Assembly: GCA_026706935.1 (NCBI GenBank)
Contig: JAPOXV010000026.1
Span: 1,331,721-1,395,720, forward strand
Direction of reading: 5' to 3'
Length of the DNA: 64,000 bases
From: Gammaproteobacteria bacterium
GTDB lineage: Bacteria; Pseudomonadota; Gammaproteobacteria; Pseudomonadales; Azotimanducaceae
This document shows positions 10,195 to 22,321 of this stretch, one piece after another. The notes under the pieces were generated by a model that was not told the origin of the DNA, made no database searches, and was given only the letters and a program-made list of their open reading frames with translations. The position numbers were made by a program, and so were the translations under genes. Numbering within the stretch: position 1 is the stretch's first letter; the number at the start of each line of letters is the position of its first letter.

Positions 10195-10252
10195 ATGCTT
10201 GAAATCGTTGATCGACATCGTATTGAAGCTAGTTCTTCACGGTTAGCAATAG

Positions 10253-12788
<2,536 letters not shown>

Positions 12789-12792
<4 letters not shown>

Positions 12793-14093
12793 GCCGGATC
12801 GTCGCGGTACACGGCCGGGAGATCCTTGACTCACGGGGCAATCCAACTGTCGAAGTCGACGTTCACTTAAGCAACGGTTCGACGGGATCTGCGATGGTTC
12901 CGTCCGGCGCATCCGTGGGTACGTTCGAGGCTGTTGAACGTCGTGATGAAGACCTGTCTCGCTATTTAGGAAAAGGTGTACTTCAAGCGGTCGCCAACGT
13001 TAATGGCATCATCGCTGAAGGTCTACACGGACTTGATGCGGCTGACCAAACGAGCGTTGATGAGAGGTTGCTCGCGCTAGACGGCACACCAAATAAACAA
13101 CACCTTGGCGCGAATGCGATTCTCGGCGTTTCGCTTGCAGCGCTTGAAGCTGCTGCTCGTGCAAAAAGAGTGCCTCTCTATCAACATGTGAATGAGCTTT
13201 ACGACGGCGTGCCGATGCGGATGCCGGTCCCAATGATGAACGTCTTGAATGGCGGCGCACACGCTGATAACGATGTCGTATTCCAGGAATTTATGGTCAT
13301 CCCGGTAGGCGGCGATTCGTTTCGAGAGGCGCTACGTATTGGCATTGAGGTCTTCCACGTGCTGAAGCGGAATTTACAGAACGCCCAACCAAAACGTTCC
13401 ACTGCCGTAGGAGACGAAGGTGGTTTTGCGCCGGATTTGGATTCAAACCAACACGCGCTTGAGTTTCTGAGCGACGCCATCAATGATGCAGGTTATGAAC
13501 TTGGGGTTGACTGTTACATCGGTTTGGACTGCGCTGCAACTGAGTTTTTCGGTGAGAACGGTTATGCAGCTGACGCGTATTCCCCGCCTTTAGCACCAAC
13601 TGAGATGGTCGAGTCGCTCGTGAACATAAAAACTACCTACCCGTTTGTGATGTCGATCGAGGATGGTTGCGCGGAATCAAGATTCGATGACTGGCAGCGT
13701 CTAACCTCGCGTCTAGGTGAGACGACTCAGCTCGTTGGCGATGATGTTTTCGTGACGAACAAAGAGCGCGTTCTTGATGGTATCAAGCAAGGCATGGGAA
13801 ATTCAGTTTTGGTGAAATTGAATCAAGTAGGTACAGTTACCGAGACGCTGGACGTCATGCGCATTGCACATGCGCATGATTACACTACCGTCGTCTCGCA
13901 TCGATCAGGTGAAACGGAAGACACCAAGATCGCCGATTTCGCTGTAGGCACAGGAGCGGGTCAGATTAAAACTGGCTCTGCGTCACGGTCCGAAAGGGTC
14001 GCGAAATACAACCGCCTATTGCGTATCGAGGAGCAACTCGAGACCGTATCGTTTGGAGGAGCAAGCGAATTCGCAAAGTTCAAAGGGACTTGA
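12789..14093 (+). CDS. eno: Enolase
   Basis: Glycolytic enzyme interconverting 2-phosphoglycerate and phosphoenolpyruvate; also a scaffold of the RNA degradosome in relatives. The start is TTG at 12789, overlapping the kdsA TGA. The 434-residue product starts [20 protein letters not shown] and has [13 protein letters not shown] loop (here [11 protein letters not shown]), [10 protein letters not shown], the metal ligands around SIEDGCAES and GDDVFVTN, and the catalytic lysine in LVKLNQVGT. The signature [18 protein letters not shown] is intact. kdsA precedes and ftsB follows in the same run. Confidence 0.97.
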
Positions 14094-14097
14094 ACCA

Positions 14098-14373
14098 ATG
14101 AAGCTCTTACTACCTGCCTTGTTCTGCATGTTCATCGTTATGCAGTATATGTACTTGTTTGGTGACTCCGGATTTTTCGCGACGCGATTGCTTGTCGAGG
14201 ACGTCAAAGCGCAGGTGGAATTCAACCAGCGTCTAGCTGATCGCAATGAGTTGCTACGGTTGGAGATTCAGCGGATCAAACACGACAAATCGGTCATTGA
14301 ATCCATCGCGCGGAACGACCTTGGCATGATCAGACCAAACGAAACGTTCTATCTATATGTTGACGACTCATAG
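14098..14373 (+). CDS. ftsB: FtsB divisome protein
   Basis: Small bitopic inner-membrane protein that, with FtsL and FtsQ, activates septal peptidoglycan synthesis. I chose ATG 14098, four bases after the eno stop; upstream frame is enolase coding sequence. The 91-residue protein has one N-terminal membrane helix (LLLPALFCMFIVMQYMYLFG), the short FGDSGFF turn, then a coiled coil (about 30-70) and the family end ESIARNDLGMIRPNETFYLY. ispD and ispF normally follow; here truD starts inside the last codons. Confidence 0.93.
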   Translation: MKLLLPALFCMFIVMQYMYLFGDSGFFATRLLVEDVKAQVEFNQRLADRNELLRLEIQRIKHDKSVIESIARNDLGMIRPNETFYLYVDDS

Positions 14374-15349
14374 CCAGGATTCGACAGTAAGCCCGGTACC
14401 GGATGAGTCAACACCCATAACTGCAGATTTCGAGTTGAGAGATCTACCTTTTGCCACCAGGCTTCCACGTTCCCCAGGTCGAATTCGATGCGAAGTTGGG
14501 GACTTCAAAGTTTCGGAGGAGTTGCCGTTTTCGCCGTCAGGCGATGGTGAGCATTTACTGCTACACGTACGAAGGTCGAATCTAACAACACGGGACGTTC
14601 AAGATCGTCTGGCGAAGGAATTTCGCATAAAGTCGAAGAATGTGGGATACATCGGATTAAAAGACAAGCGAAGTATTGCGACGCAGTGGTTTAGCGTGCC
14701 GGTGTCTACCCCTTCAAGATCGATCGTTGTACCCGATATTGAGATTCTTCAATATTGTCGACATCGACGAAAACTGCGAGCGTCAGATGGTTGTCAAAAC
14801 AGGTTCGAGATTCTCATTCGAGATATTGCGCCAGCGACTTTCAACTATCAAGCGATGGAGCTCGTGCCGAACTATTTTGGTCAACAGCGCTTTGGTCGAG
14901 ACGGCCGTAATGCAGCAAATGCGATGAAGTGGATCCGCGACGGCAAACCACGTATTTCGCCGTTCCTTAAGTCGATCTATATCTCCTCACTACGCAGTTT
15001 CGTTTTCAACCTTGTGTTGGCAGAGCGTGTCAATCGTGATATATGGAAGAGCTTGATCGAAGGCGACGTGGGGGTCGAGGGTGTTCCTACTGGACCTTTG
15101 TGGGGACGCGGTAGGAGTTCGGTAAACGGACTCGCAAAAGAGATTGAAGAGGTGGCTGTTCGAAAAGTAGCACCCGTTACGGAAGCACTGGAATGGGTTG
15201 GGTTGACTCAGGAGCGTCGTTCACTGGTCGTGGCGCCGATTGACTTGAAATTCGAAGTCGGGAAAGACACGGCGCTCGTACGGTTCGCGCTGCCGTCTGG
15301 GAGTTACGCAACAAGCGTTCTTCACGAATGTTTCGATTTGTTGGATTGA
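14357..15349 (+). CDS. truD: TruD, tRNA pseudouridine(13) synthase
   Basis: Isomerises U13 of tRNA-Glu. The catalytic aspartate is in YIGLKDKRSIATQWFSVP; the other family motifs FKVSEELPFSPSGDGEHLLLHV, NYFGQQRFGRDGRNA and TGPLWGRGR are all visible. Length 330 is near the usual 340-350. The ATG at 14357 overlaps the ftsB end by 17 bp and gives an unconserved N-terminal tail of about 30 residues, so the protein may start later in vivo, but no better start with a clear ribosome site is seen. pcm follows after 10 bp; surE is missing between them. Confidence 0.93.
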   Translation: MLTTHSQDSTVSPVPDESTPITADFELRDLPFATRLPRSPGRIRCEVGDFKVSEELPFSPSGDGEHLLLHVRRSNLTTRDVQDRLAKEFRIKSKNVGYIGLKDKRSIATQWFSVPVSTPSRSIVVPDIEILQYCRHRRKLRASDGCQNRFEILIRDIAPATFNYQAMELVPNYFGQQRFGRDGRNAANAMKWIRDGKPRISPFLKSIYISSLRSFVFNLVLAERVNRDIWKSLIEGDVGVEGVPTGPLWGRGRSSVNGLAKEIEEVAVRKVAPVTEALEWVGLTQERRSLVVAPIDLKFEVGKDTALVRFALPSGSYATSVLHECFDLLD

Positions 15350-15359
15350 TGGATTCGAG

Positions 15360-16022
15360 ATGTTCGGTAGCGGGATGACGTCAGCGTCTGCACGTGGGCG
15401 CTTAGTGGATAAGTTAGCGGCTCAGAATCTCGCAACGCCTGAGGTGCTTGAGATCTTGAGGGAAGTTCCCCGACACGTCTTCGTAGACGAAGCGATCGCA
15501 CATCGAGCATATGACGACACCGTATTGCCAATTGGGTTCCAGCAGACCATCTCACAACCTACGATCGTCGCGATGATGACGAATGCAGCTGCTGGTGTTG
15601 CGGATCGATCACGGGCGCTCGAAATAGGCACGGGATGTGGTTATCAAACTGCGGTCTTGTCCCGATTGTTCGACGAGGTTTACACGGTTGAGCGAATCGA
15701 ACCGCTGCAATTGCGAGCACGTCGGACGTTAGCGAATCTCGAAATAACCAACGTCACTTTCAAATTTGCGGATGGCCACGACGGCTGGCCGGAATACAGT
15801 CCGTTCAATGTCGTGATTGGAACAGCTAGTGCAGAGGAAGTACCTACTTCCTTGTGTAATCAGGTTGCTTTAGACGGCCGCTTAATCATGCCAGTAGACA
15901 ACCAAGTGTATGTAGGTCAATCCCTCGTTCAATGGGAGCGGACTGAGAGCACGTTTAGAAAAAGCAATCTCTGCGGCGTTCGGTTTGTTCCGATGCTGAG
16001 AGGCGTTGAAGCGACGCCATGA
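15360..16022 (+). CDS. pcm: Protein-L-isoaspartate O-methyltransferase
   Basis: SAM-dependent repair enzyme methylating isoaspartyl residues in aged proteins. The 220-residue sequence carries the family hallmarks: PRHVFVDEAIAHRAYDDTVLPIGFQ-type substrate region, QTISQPTIVAMM, and the SAM-binding ALEIGTGCGYQTAVL followed by VYTVERIEPL. The ATG at 15360 opens 10 bp after truD; an in-frame ATG at 15375 is an alternative. It ends in an ATGA overlap with the DUF368 gene. nlpD lies two genes on, as in the usual pcm-nlpD neighbourhood. Confidence 0.95.
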   Translation: MFGSGMTSASARGRLVDKLAAQNLATPEVLEILREVPRHVFVDEAIAHRAYDDTVLPIGFQQTISQPTIVAMMTNAAAGVADRSRALEIGTGCGYQTAVLSRLFDEVYTVERIEPLQLRARRTLANLEITNVTFKFADGHDGWPEYSPFNVVIGTASAEEVPTSLCNQVALDGRLIMPVDNQVYVGQSLVQWERTESTFRKSNLCGVRFVPMLRGVEATP

Positions 16023-16861
16023 CCTGGTTTGCATTGTGTTGGCGCGGTCTGTTAATGGGTATCGTCGAAGTGCTACCCGGAATCTCCGGTGGCACGATCG
16101 CATTACTCACGCAAATCTACGATAGACTGGTTAACGCACTGAGTCAGATCGCAAAGTTTCGGACGATCGACGTGGAACGTGAGTCTTGGACCGCATCGTT
16201 GAGGTTTCTCGTTCAACTGGGCATATGGATGGCTCTTGGTTTCATCGTATCGATGTTCACGATCCTTGAGCTGGTAAACCGAGTCCCTCAGTTGTTTTGG
16301 GGCGTCATCTTAGGAATGGTCGTCGGCGTGGTTGTTCAGCTAACCCAGGCCGTTAACAATCAGGACCTTATTCGTTTCGTACCCTTAGGATTGCTCGTTG
16401 GTATCCCGATCGTCGCGTTCCCAGCCGCTTCTATTGAACCGCCATTGTGGATGTTTGCGGTGGGCGGGATCTGTGCGTTTAGTGCATGGATTCTGCCTGG
16501 GATTTCCGGCTCGATGATGATGTTATTAATGGGGATATGGGTACCGACGCTCGAAGCTGTGCGTCACATTGAATTGACCAAGCTTGCGCTCTTTGCCGGT
16601 GGTTTGGCGCTAGCGTTTGCAGTCGTACCAAGAATCTTGTCGAGAGGCATTCTTCGGTATCGCCAACAAATGCTTGCCTTCTTTATTGGGTTAGTTGCGA
16701 GTACTTTGTATCGTGCTTGGCCTTGGCGATCGAACGACGGTTTCCCTGAACTACCTGTCGTCGGTGCCGACGGGCAACTAATCGGCGTGGTTGGGTGCAT
16801 GGTCGCGGGGTTTGCAGGCGTGCTGTTTCTAATGCGATTGGTAGTACGTGATGATGTATAG
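16019..16861 (+). CDS. DUF368 membrane protein, likely polyprenyl-phosphate transporter
   Basis: A 280-residue multi-spanning membrane protein of the DUF368 family. The diagnostic N-terminus GIVEVLPGISGGTIALL and a second copy of the motif (AWILPGISGSMMMLLMG, near 160) reflect the inverted-repeat architecture; seven to nine hydrophobic segments are visible. Published work on DUF368 (PopT) and DedA (UptA) proteins links them to recycling undecaprenyl phosphate across the inner membrane, so this is the inferred role. It overlaps pcm (ATGA) and nlpD, which places a lipid-carrier transporter among envelope genes. Confidence 0.85.
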   Translation: MTWFALCWRGLLMGIVEVLPGISGGTIALLTQIYDRLVNALSQIAKFRTIDVERESWTASLRFLVQLGIWMALGFIVSMFTILELVNRVPQLFWGVILGMVVGVVVQLTQAVNNQDLIRFVPLGLLVGIPIVAFPAASIEPPLWMFAVGGICAFSAWILPGISGSMMMLLMGIWVPTLEAVRHIELTKLALFAGGLALAFAVVPRILSRGILRYRQQMLAFFIGLVASTLYRAWPWRSNDGFPELPVVGADGQLIGVVGCMVAGFAGVLFLMRLVVRDDV

Positions 16862-17786
16862 TCGGTTTTGGTTGTTGTTCGTACTTCTAGCGATCGCAGG
16901 TTGCGTCGCGAAGGTGCCTGCTCCCGTCATTGACAAGTCGCGACAGAGCGACTATGCGTACGTTGAAAACGAAACTGGTTGTCAAGCGAAGGCGGTAGGG
17001 GAATTCTGTCACGTCGTCGAGCGAGGCGACACGCTTTATGCAATCTCGCGACGATATGGATTGAAAGTCGTAGAAATCGCGTCGCGTAACGTGATCAAAG
17101 CACCCTACATCATCCGACCCGGTGACTTTCTCGTCGTACGACAGGGCGGTGAGTCGATAGGTGTCGCGGAACCCTTAGCTACTTCGCGAGAAACTCGATC
17201 TGTTGAAGCACCGTCTACACCGACAACACGTGATACCGCTACGGCAACGACCCCGACCTCGAGCACCTCACCCGTTCGTTCGACGGTAGATAACACGCCC
17301 TCGACGCCGACACCACCACCAAGTTCAACTTCCTCAAGACCGGGTGCAAGTGTCGCGACCGCGCCACCCGTGAAAATGACGCTGCGAACAACACGTACGA
17401 AATCGGGTTGGCAGTGGCCAGTGCCTTACGAACCAGTAGCTAACGACGGCGGCAAAGGCTTGGAATATCTCTTAGGCGACGACACGGAAATCGTTGCTGC
17501 GACCGGTGGAAAGGTAATTTACGCGGGCGCCGGCCTAAATAAGTTTCGCCATTTGATTATTGTGGATTCCGCGACGTCTCATTTAGTCGCATACGAGTTC
17601 AATACCTCGCATGGCATCACCGAAGGGCAGACCATTGATCGCGGCGATACGATTACGCGAATAATCCGTCAAAGTGAAGACGGCTCATTAGACGCAGAAC
17701 GTTATCGACAGTTCCGGTTCGAGATATGGGCAAACGGCAAACCATTGAACCCAGATAGCGTGATCGCGGTCGTTACGCGCAACTAG
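16848..17786 (+). CDS. nlpD: NlpD-like lipoprotein, amidase activator
   Basis: Outer-membrane lipoprotein that in relatives activates the cell-separation amidase AmiC. The N-terminus has a lipobox (LLAIAGC), then a LysM domain (CHVVERGDTLYAISRRYGL to FLVVRQG, about 55-100), a Thr/Ser/Pro-rich linker (about 110-180) and a C-terminal LytM domain (WQWPVPYEP onward) that lacks the zinc-binding histidine set, as expected of an activator rather than an enzyme. GTG 16848, ATG 16851 or 16854 could start it; all overlap the preceding gene. rpoS, its usual downstream partner, is not here. Confidence 0.9.
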   Translation: MMMYSRFWLLFVLLAIAGCVAKVPAPVIDKSRQSDYAYVENETGCQAKAVGEFCHVVERGDTLYAISRRYGLKVVEIASRNVIKAPYIIRPGDFLVVRQGGESIGVAEPLATSRETRSVEAPSTPTTRDTATATTPTSSTSPVRSTVDNTPSTPTPPPSSTSSRPGASVATAPPVKMTLRTTRTKSGWQWPVPYEPVANDGGKGLEYLLGDDTEIVAATGGKVIYAGAGLNKFRHLIIVDSATSHLVAYEFNTSHGITEGQTIDRGDTITRIIRQSEDGSLDAERYRQFRFEIWANGKPLNPDSVIAVVTRN

Positions 17787-17807
17787 CTTGTCTAGACGCT
17801 GAGGACG

Positions 17808-19967
17808 TTAGTCGGCCAAGTCCATCGCGGTCAACATAAACGCGTATTCTTCGGCTACCTCTCGCAACGAGTCGTATCGACCCGATTTACCGCCATGCCC
17901 GGCACCCATCTCGGTTTTCAAAATGAGCGGATTGTCATCGGTTTTTAGGTAACGTATCTTTGCAACCCACTTCGCTGGTTCCCAGTAAGTGACCCTTGGA
18001 TCGTTCAATCCGGCCGTGACGAACAAAGGTGGATACTCGGTAGCTCTGAGTTGGTCGTAGGGTGAATAAGAGAGTATGTATTCGAGATCTTCCTTACTCT
18101 CGATGGGATTGCCCCATTCGGGCCACTCAATCGGTGTTAGTGGTAGTGAATCATCAAGCATCGTGTTAAGAATGTCGACGAACGGTACATGCGCCGCGAC
18201 AGCACCCCATAGTTTGGGAGCTTGATTGATGGCAGCACCCATTAGTGAACCCCCGGCGCTGCCACCCGCGATAGCGATTCGACCGGTCGCTGTGTATTGC
18301 GCCTCGATTAAAAATCGAGCGACATCGACGAAGTCGTTGAACGTGTTTGTGCGGTTTCTCAGTTTTCCGCTTTCATACCAGTGATATCCGAGCTCAGAAC
18401 CGCCGCGAATATGTGCAATTGCATATACGAATCCGCGATCGACCATTGAGAGAATCGTCGTCCGGAAATACGGATCCATGGTGGCACCATAAGCGCCATA
18501 GCCATAAAGATAGAGAGGCGCCGTACCGTCTCGAGGTGTGTCTTTTCTATAAAGAAGAGATATCGGAACTTGCACACCGTCGCGCGCAGTTGCGAACGCC
18601 CGATCGGTGACGTAGTGTTGTGGATCATGTCCACTCGGAATCTGCTGCACCTTCCGGACATTGAGGTTTCCGGTCTCGAACTCGTAGTCGTAGGTCGTTT
18701 CGGGAGTCGTAAGCGATGAGTATTCGATTCGCAATACATCGGGATCGGATTCGGGATTAGATCCGAACCACAAGCTGTACGTTGACTCTGAGAATGGAAT
18801 CGATTTGTGATGACCCGTGTCATCGAGAATCTGAATGTTCTCAAGACCGTTCTCACGTGCGGCGACGACCACATGAGATTCGAACGCTCTTACGTCGGTA
18901 ATGTAAAGAGCATCGGATCCCTCGAGTAACGATTGCCATTGGTCGATCGTCGGATCGTTTTCAGGTGCGACGACGAGACTGAAGTTCTTATTTTGATCGT
19001 TCGTTCGGATTACAAATTGATTCCTATGATGATCCACCTCGTATTCGTGCTTCGCGCGGCGCGGCGCGATGAGCGTTAGATCAGCGTCTGGTGAATCAAG
19101 CGACAACACTCTCACTTCGCTCGTGACGTTCGATGCGGTACTCACGATCAGAAAGTCGCGCGAGGTCGATCGATCGATGTCTACGAAGAAGCCATCATCA
19201 TGTTCTTCGTAAACCACAATGTCTTCATCTGTATTGGTACCTAGTGTATGTCGTAATACTCGAAACGGCCGCCAGTTCTCGTTGTTTACAACGTAAAACA
19301 GGTGTTTACCGTCATTGCTCCAGACAGATTCACCTGTGGTGTTGGGAATTTCGAAGGGTGAATGCTCGTTTGTAGTGAGATCTAAAACCCGTAGCGTGTA
19401 GCGTTCGTTCCCTGAAAAATCCACACCGTAAGCAAGTAATCCGTCCGTCGGGTCAATCGAAAACCCTCTGCGTCGAAAATAATCGTTGTCTTCAGCGAGA
19501 ACATTTTCGTCAAGGACAACTTTCACGTCGGATGCGGACGGAGGGAGCTCGTTCTCCGAAGATTGACTATTGACGAGCCATCGGACGTGTTGTCGATACT
19601 GTTTCTCTGGAAGGTATCTAGACTGATATATATATCTCCCATCTTTTACAGGTACAGATGACTCGTCTTCAACCTGTCGACCCTTAATTTCCTGAAAGAG
19701 TTGCTCGGTTAAGTCCCGAAGCGGCGCCATGTGGCGCTCAAAGTGTTCGTTCTCAGCGACTAGGTAGTCGAGTATGTCCTGATCGTCGACGAGAGGATAG
19801 GTTGAGTCTTTTAGCCAAAAATACGGATCCTTAATTTCGATGCCATGGATGTCGCGAACGTGTTCACGACGATCGGCGATAGGTGGTTGCGGTGATTCGT
19901 TAGTTTCTGTCATTTCTGCTAGCGTGCTGCAACATATGAGTGAGATGAGGAGTGGGACTAATCGCAA
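17808..19967 (-). CDS. Oligopeptidase B-like S9A prolyl oligopeptidase, exported
   Basis: Serine peptidase of family S9A. The N-terminal seven-bladed propeller is followed by an alpha/beta hydrolase domain with YGYGAYG, HIRGGSELGYHWYESGK, the nucleophile in GGSAGGSLM, the aspartate in AGLNDPRVTYWEP and the histidine in AGHGGKSGR. These match oligopeptidase B, which cuts short peptides after basic residues. A likely signal peptide (MRLVPLLISLICCSTLAEM) suggests a periplasmic location. It faces nlpD tail to tail with 21 bp between stops, at the position where rpoS would be expected. Confidence 0.88.
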   Translation of the reverse strand: MRLVPLLISLICCSTLAEMTETNESPQPPIADRREHVRDIHGIEIKDPYFWLKDSTYPLVDDQDILDYLVAENEHFERHMAPLRDLTEQLFQEIKGRQVEDESSVPVKDGRYIYQSRYLPEKQYRQHVRWLVNSQSSENELPPSASDVKVVLDENVLAEDNDYFRRRGFSIDPTDGLLAYGVDFSGNERYTLRVLDLTTNEHSPFEIPNTTGESVWSNDGKHLFYVVNNENWRPFRVLRHTLGTNTDEDIVVYEEHDDGFFVDIDRSTSRDFLIVSTASNVTSEVRVLSLDSPDADLTLIAPRRAKHEYEVDHHRNQFVIRTNDQNKNFSLVVAPENDPTIDQWQSLLEGSDALYITDVRAFESHVVVAARENGLENIQILDDTGHHKSIPFSESTYSLWFGSNPESDPDVLRIEYSSLTTPETTYDYEFETGNLNVRKVQQIPSGHDPQHYVTDRAFATARDGVQVPISLLYRKDTPRDGTAPLYLYGYGAYGATMDPYFRTTILSMVDRGFVYAIAHIRGGSELGYHWYESGKLRNRTNTFNDFVDVARFLIEAQYTATGRIAIAGGSAGGSLMGAAINQAPKLWGAVAAHVPFVDILNTMLDDSLPLTPIEWPEWGNPIESKEDLEYILSYSPYDQLRATEYPPLFVTAGLNDPRVTYWEPAKWVAKIRYLKTDDNPLILKTEMGAGHGGKSGRYDSLREVAEEYAFMLTAMDLAD

Positions 19968-20143
19968 GCGGGTATTCCTACATCGGGTCCTTCAGATTTC
20001 GATCGGTTAATTGCGGCGTGAATCGACGCCTAAGAGTCAGTCCTCTCCTGAAGTCGCTTTCGTTGTGCGACAAGATTTCGGAAAGAAACGAGAGGAACGT
20101 GACGAAAGTACACGCAGATGTGATGAGTACGTCGGGAAGTTGA

Positions 20144-20467
20144 CTAGCGTTCCAGATACTGCAGTTTATTTGGCACGTCGCGCCATTCTTCTTCATCAGG
20201 CAGTGCGTCTTTCTTTTCAGAAATGTTTGGCCAAATCTCTGCCAGCTCTGCATTGAGCTCAAGGAAGCCTTCCTGATCCGCAGGCAATTCATCCTCAGAG
20301 AAGATCGCGTCGACTGGACATTCGGGTTCGCATAGTGCACAGTCGATGCATTCGTCCGGATGAATGACAAGCATGTTCGGTCCTTCGTAAAAACAATCTA
20401 CTGGACAAACTTCCACACAATCAGTGAGCTTGCATTTAATGCAGGAGTCTCCGATAACGAAAGTCAT
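20144..20467 (-). CDS. fdxA: Ferredoxin FdxA, 7Fe-8S type
   Basis: Small electron carrier of the Azotobacter FdI type. The 107-residue protein has [20 protein letters not shown] for the first cluster region and [16 protein letters not shown] for the second, followed by the family C-terminal helix with [12 protein letters not shown]. fdxA is commonly beside mutS and rpoS in pseudomonad-like gammaproteobacteria; here it remains in the mutS neighbourhood while rpoS is gone. The interval 19968-20143 to the next gene shows nothing I can assign. Confidence 0.95.
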   Translation of the reverse strand: MTFVIGDSCIKCKLTDCVEVCPVDCFYEGPNMLVIHPDECIDCALCEPECPVDAIFSEDELPADQEGFLELNAELAEIWPNISEKKDALPDEEEWRDVPNKLQYLER

Positions 20468-20662
20468 AGATTGATTTTGCCAGTCACGCTAATTAAGAAG
20501 GCGCGGAATTTTACCGTCGCAGAGCGTTACGTGATGCGGAATTAGGTGTTCGTGAAACTGTAGGACAAGCTTCAAGTATGGTGCTTAGAACAATAGTAAC
20601 GAATGAGCCATTGTGCCTGATGAGTAAGGAATTAAGCAGATTCCGTACTGTCCCGATTCGCG

Positions 20663-21121
20663 CTAGCGGAGTATGTGCGGTTTAAGATCGCCGAGTTTTA
20701 GTCGCTTGAAATTAGAGGTTAGGTAATTCGGATTTTCTTCGGCAAAGCTCTCGTGCGCCCAGCGCGCGGTATCGTCATCCTCATAGAGACCTAAATAGAC
20801 GATATAGCGGATCGAATCGCCATCCGACAGGCGTGCGCCTTGGAGCTGAATGCTAGAGTGAAACTCAATAAATAGGTGAGCCTGTGTTTCTTCGCTAAAG
20901 CTCGCGATTTGTGCGACAATCAGCTCACTATCGAGGTCTGCGAGATGTGCTGTTTCTCTTGGCCGATAGGCAAGCAAGGCGTAAATCGGTGTAACCTTTG
21001 ATACTGATCGTTGTGTACTCGATTGACGCTCCTGCGCATGTCCGAGCTGACCGACTACGACCCAGAGCGTCACGAAGATGGCGACAAGTGCAATGCGTTT
21101 GAAACCAAGCGTATCTAACAT
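20663..21121 (-). CDS. Exported protein of unknown function, possible SPOR-like end
   Basis: I do not recognise the family. The ATG at 21121 gives 152 residues with an N-terminal membrane/signal segment (ALVAIFVTLWVVVGQLGHAQ). The rest is about 120 soluble residues. The stretch SIRYIVYLGLYEDDDTARWA resembles the beta-helix start of SPOR peptidoglycan-binding domains, but the match is too weak for a firm call. It is transcribed toward fdxA, with about 195 bp of unassigned sequence (20468-20662) between them. Confidence 0.6.
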   Translation of the reverse strand: MLDTLGFKRIALVAIFVTLWVVVGQLGHAQERQSSTQRSVSKVTPIYALLAYRPRETAHLADLDSELIVAQIASFSEETQAHLFIEFHSSIQLQGARLSDGDSIRYIVYLGLYEDDDTARWAHESFAEENPNYLTSNFKRLKLGDLKPHILR

Positions 21122-21297
21122 GCGATTCTGAAGATTCTTCGTCCTTGAGCAACTCAAAACACCACTGTTGCTGTGGCAACTAGCGTGTTAGAGGACCAAT
21201 TGTTGTTGATTGAATTACTCATAGTAATGCATTTTCACAGAAATCGCGACGTTTTTTCATTAGATCGATAGTGAATTCAGTTCCCGGATGTTGAACC

Positions 21298-22320
21298 TCA
21301 GATTGCGTTCGCCGTTCCAGGGATCCTCGCGATGACCGCTTCGGCGTCGGCGACGACCTTGTCGAATTGACGTGCCGCTTGTTGGTACGGACCACGCTTA
21401 TATGCTGGATCAATTGATAGATCGGGGCGTGCGTCAATCCAGCCGATGTGTACCAAGTGCCGAATCACATTGAACAGAGGAACCAGATCTTTCACCCAAT
21501 CCTTTAGTGGACGTTTCGCCTCATATCCTCTAAACAACGCATTCAGCAATGGTTCGCGCAGCTCAAGTTCCTGAACCTCACTTAGTGCGACTGCGAAATC
21601 GTAGCAATGCCAGCCAAATCCGGAGTCGTCAAAATCGATAATGTGAAGACTGTCTCCATGAGAGATTAGATTACCGGTATGTAGGTCTGCATGAATAAGC
21701 GAATACACGTTCCGGTCCTTCGGCAATCGTGCTAAGAGAGTGAAAATCTGGTTGCGCATTGAAAGCAAATGGTCGAGTTGTTTAGCTGTTAGATTGCTCG
21801 CTTCCCAGAACCGACCCCAGAATGGTCGTTCACCCATTAATCCATGTTCATCGAATGAATGCCGTACAAAGTCCTCTGGTGGCTCCCAACGCGAAGCTTG
21901 CTCATGCAATGTGGCGAGTAAGTTTCCAACATCTCTATAGATTCGAATGAGGTCTTCAACGTCTGGCGAACCGTGTGATTGTTCTCGGAGTGTTTTTCCG
22001 TCAACCCATTGAAGCAATCCCACGTTTCGTATATCGCCGTTGACAGAGACCTGCGTGTATCGCTCGTCGTCGGTAGTCCGTACGATGACAGGAACGTCGA
22101 TTCCTTCCGCGAGTAGCGCTTCGGTCCAGACTTGCTCGGCGATTAACTCCGAAAGCGTGTGGTATTCAGGTCGATGAATACGTAACACGTAGCGCTCATT
22201 CTTTTCGGCCTCGACATAGAAGCTGACGTTCTCCGCACGTGAAATAAGACGTACGTGATTCGGCGACACAGGGAAATGCCTTAACGCATCGTGCGCACAA
22301 GCAAGCCAATCGATCTGCAC
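21298..22320 (-). CDS. APH/choline-kinase-fold phosphotransferase, partner of the aminotransferase
   Basis: Small-molecule kinase of the aminoglycoside phosphotransferase fold. The Brenner motif LIHADLHTGNLI and the metal site LHIIDFDDSGFGWHCYDFA are intact. The GTG at 22320 starts one base after the aminotransferase stop and gives 340 residues, so the two genes are translationally coupled. Pairing of this kinase type with a class-III aminotransferase of the AGXT2L subgroup recalls the hydroxylysine kinase / phospho-lyase pair of animals and the bacterial fusions of both domains. I infer phosphorylation of an amino alcohol or hydroxy-amino acid that the neighbour then eliminates. Confidence 0.8.
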   Translation of the reverse strand: MQIDWLACAHDALRHFPVSPNHVRLISRAENVSFYVEAEKNERYVLRIHRPEYHTLSELIAEQVWTEALLAEGIDVPVIVRTTDDERYTQVSVNGDIRNVGLLQWVDGKTLREQSHGSPDVEDLIRIYRDVGNLLATLHEQASRWEPPEDFVRHSFDEHGLMGERPFWGRFWEASNLTAKQLDHLLSMRNQIFTLLARLPKDRNVYSLIHADLHTGNLISHGDSLHIIDFDDSGFGWHCYDFAVALSEVQELELREPLLNALFRGYEAKRPLKDWVKDLVPLFNVIRHLVHIGWIDARPDLSIDPAYKRGPYQQAARQFDKVVADAEAVIARIPGTANAI

Positions 22321-22321
22321 T

